From Anaerolineales bacterium (GTDB lineage Bacteria; Chloroflexota; Anaerolineae; 4572-78; J111), in NCBI GenBank assembly GCA_015075405.1, contig JABTUK010000002.1:1612001-1676000 (forward strand): a stretch of DNA of 64,000 bases, given 5' to 3'. Made by a program: the position numbers and the translations under genes. Position 1 is the stretch's first letter; each line of letters begins with the position of its first letter. Shown piece by piece: positions 62,585-64,000 of the stretch. The notes beneath the pieces were generated by a model. It was given only the letters and a program-made list of their open reading frames with translations, searched no databases and had not been told where the DNA came from.

Positions 62585-63754
62585 ATGCCCTTCCAGCCTG
62601 CCGCTCGTGTGGCATCTTTTGGCGCCTCTGTTTTTACCGAAATAACCGAACTGGCGGCGCGTCATCAGGCGATTGACCTTTCGACCGGTTTTCCCAATAC
62701 CGATGGCCCGGCCATCGCCAAGGCTGCCGTCAACGCGGCCATCGAGGCGGGCCACAACCAGTACGCGCTTTCGCATGGGGTCCGTGAGTTACGGCAGGCG
62801 GTTGCCGCTCACGCCCGGCGTTTTTACCAGCAAGTTGTTAACCCCGAAACCGAAATTACGATTACCAACGGCGCAGCCGAAGCGCTGCACTCTATTGCCG
62901 ATGGTCTCATCAACCCCGGCGATGAAGTTATTATCTTTGAACCGTTTTATGAGGTTTATGCGCCTAATGTGCTGATGGCCGGGGGCCGCCCGCGTTTTGT
63001 GCCGCTGCGCCCGCCAGACTGGCGCTTCGACCCGGACGAACTGGCAACAGCGTTCAACAAGCAAACCCGCGCTATTCTGGTCAATACGCCCCATAATCCT
63101 ACCGGCAAAGTTTTTTCGCGGGTCGAACTGGAAATGATTGCCGGCCTGTGCCAGCAGTGGAATGTTTTTGCCATTACCGATGAGGTCTATGAGCATATTG
63201 TTTTTGACGGAATTGAGCACGTGCGGCTGGCTCAATTGCCGGGCATGGCCGAGCGCACCCTGACTGTCAGCAGTCTGAGCAAAACCTTTAGCTTTACCGG
63301 CTGGCGCATTGGCTGGGTCATCGGCCCGCCCGATTTGACCGCCGCCGTCCGCCTCGCCCATCAATTTGTGCTGGATTGTTCGGCCACACCGCTGCAATAT
63401 GGCGCAGCGGCGGTACTGGCGACCGAGAAGAATTATTACCACCATCTGGCCGCCGATTACCAGGCCAAACGGGATTACCTGGCCGCGGCGCTGGCTGAGG
63501 TAGGGCTGGAAGTGTCGCTGCCGGCAGGGGCCTATTTTATTATGGCCGGGATTAAATCCCTGGGTTTTGACGACGACTTTGCCTTTTGCAAATATCTGGC
63601 CGCCGAGGTTGGCGTAGCCGCTATTCCTCCATCGGCCTTTTACTCGGCTCCCCATAAATCTCTGGGCCAGAGTTATGTCCGTTTCGCCTTCTGCAAAACA
63701 ATGGACACGCTGGAGCGGGCCAGAGAGAGATTGTTGAAGATAAAAAACAGGTAA
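62585..63754 (+). CDS. PLP-dependent aminotransferase, class I/II
   Basis: 389 residues. LSTGFPNTDGP, ITNGAAEALHSIADGLINPGDEVIIFEP, VNTPHNPTGKVF and the PLP lysine in SSLSKTFSFTGWRIGW. The pattern is close to the kynurenine/glutamine-transaminase and methionine aminotransferase (YbdL) group. The region just before the ATG is a nonamer palindrome that leaves no Shine-Dalgarno sequence. It may transaminate an amino acid taken up by the neighbouring transporter (inference). Confidence 0.92.
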   Translation: MPFQPAARVASFGASVFTEITELAARHQAIDLSTGFPNTDGPAIAKAAVNAAIEAGHNQYALSHGVRELRQAVAAHARRFYQQVVNPETEITITNGAAEALHSIADGLINPGDEVIIFEPFYEVYAPNVLMAGGRPRFVPLRPPDWRFDPDELATAFNKQTRAILVNTPHNPTGKVFSRVELEMIAGLCQQWNVFAITDEVYEHIVFDGIEHVRLAQLPGMAERTLTVSSLSKTFSFTGWRIGWVIGPPDLTAAVRLAHQFVLDCSATPLQYGAAAVLATEKNYYHHLAADYQAKRDYLAAALAEVGLEVSLPAGAYFIMAGIKSLGFDDDFAFCKYLAAEVGVAAIPPSAFYSAPHKSLGQSYVRFAFCKTMDTLERARERLLKIKNR

Positions 63755-63812
63755 TTACTTGGGCATGTCATTTCGACCGCAGGGAGAAATCCCCAATAGC
63801 TCACTTTTACCC
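63751..63812. repeat. MITE-like element, left half only
   Basis: CATGTCATTTCGA and the adjoining CCGCAGGGAGAAATCCCC are present; the right half is missing. Confidence 0.85.
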
Positions 63813-63842
63813 AAGAGATGCTTTGTAAAAAGAGGTTTTTTA

Positions 63843-63963
63843 GTAACTGTTCAGCATGTCATTTCGACCGCAGGGAGAAATCCCCGACGCCTTACTTTTA
63901 CATATTGCGCCCTGGGGATTTCTCGACCTTCGGTCTCGAAATGACATGAGGCTGAGTAGTAAC
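63843..63963. repeat. MITE-like palindromic element, copy 7 (121 bp)
   Basis: Ends GTAACTGTTCAG and CTGAGTAGTAAC; full internal arms. Almost the same as the copy at 55310, including the central segment CTTACTTTTACAT. Confidence 0.92.
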
Positions 63964-64000
63964 GTTTTTTATATATTTTATCCAGCCACGATGCTTCTTA

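Overview
The window looks like chromosomal DNA of a Chloroflexota bacterium, probably class Anaerolineae. This is an inference from gene content: many NarL-type (HisKA_3) histidine kinases, a propeller/SpoIIE signalling protein, Tat- and lipobox-type secreted proteins with Pro/Thr/Ala-rich linkers, an MttB-family methyltransferase and an isopropylmalate isomerase/citramalate synthase set. I see no rRNA, tRNA, CRISPR array, phage or intact insertion sequence.

Layout. 1-5.3 kb: a signalling block on the minus strand (Ser/Thr kinase with TolB-like propeller, FHA/winged-helix protein, cut-off lipoprotein), then an acyltransferase pair. 5.3-12.8 kb: response regulators, an SDR, an isoquinoline-oxidoreductase-type molybdenum enzyme (iorAB), an isoprenylcysteine methyltransferase-like protein, a NarL-type two-component pair and an IsdG-like haem oxygenase. 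13-17.6 kb: MenH-like hydrolase, nadD, obg, an EamA transporter and a GNAT protein. 17.6-25.4 kb: two exported clan GH-A glycosidases and a 1149-residue propeller-SpoIIE phosphatase. 25.4-35.9 kb: a manganese riboswitch with TerC, leuCD, class I aldolase, citramalate synthase, a YbaK protein, an FG-GAP protein and a CcrM-like DNA methyltransferase. 36-43 kb: a double-HTH regulator/kinase/TPR operon, a secreted protein, and NAD salvage (nicotinamidase, SPFH protein, pncB). 43.3-48.3 kb: a FAD oxidoreductase, YbaK protein, Zn alcohol dehydrogenase and MttB-family methyltransferase, the last behind a strong promoter with operator-like repeats. 48.3-49.7 kb: an AT-rich island with a DUF433/DUF5615 toxin-antitoxin pair and an RNase H-like gene broken by an amber codon. 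51-60 kb: the histidine utilisation genes hutU, ftcD, hutI and hutH, interrupted by two PIN toxin-antitoxin modules, aceK and a RAYT transposase remnant. 60.7-63.8 kb: a peptide-type binding protein and an aminotransferase.

How the genes fit together. CimA plus LeuCD suggests 2-oxobutyrate (isoleucine) synthesis from pyruvate. The hut genes convert histidine to formiminoglutamate and load the one-carbon unit on tetrahydrofolate. The MttB/FAD oxidoreductase set suggests demethylation of a methylated amine. PncA, PncB and NadD form a nicotinamide-to-NAD salvage route.

The most unusual signal is in the DNA itself. About 18 loci carry short tandem repeats with a period of 7 (sometimes 8-10) bases, and many are built as two arms in inverted orientation. 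Several different heptamers share this architecture; some recur at distant loci, and two copies lie in frame inside real genes (the SpoIIE domain and hutI). A second family of about 120-bp palindromic elements with MITE-like ends occurs in about seven places. A third structure, a palindrome made of two mutually complementary hairpins, lies directly before the FG-GAP gene.
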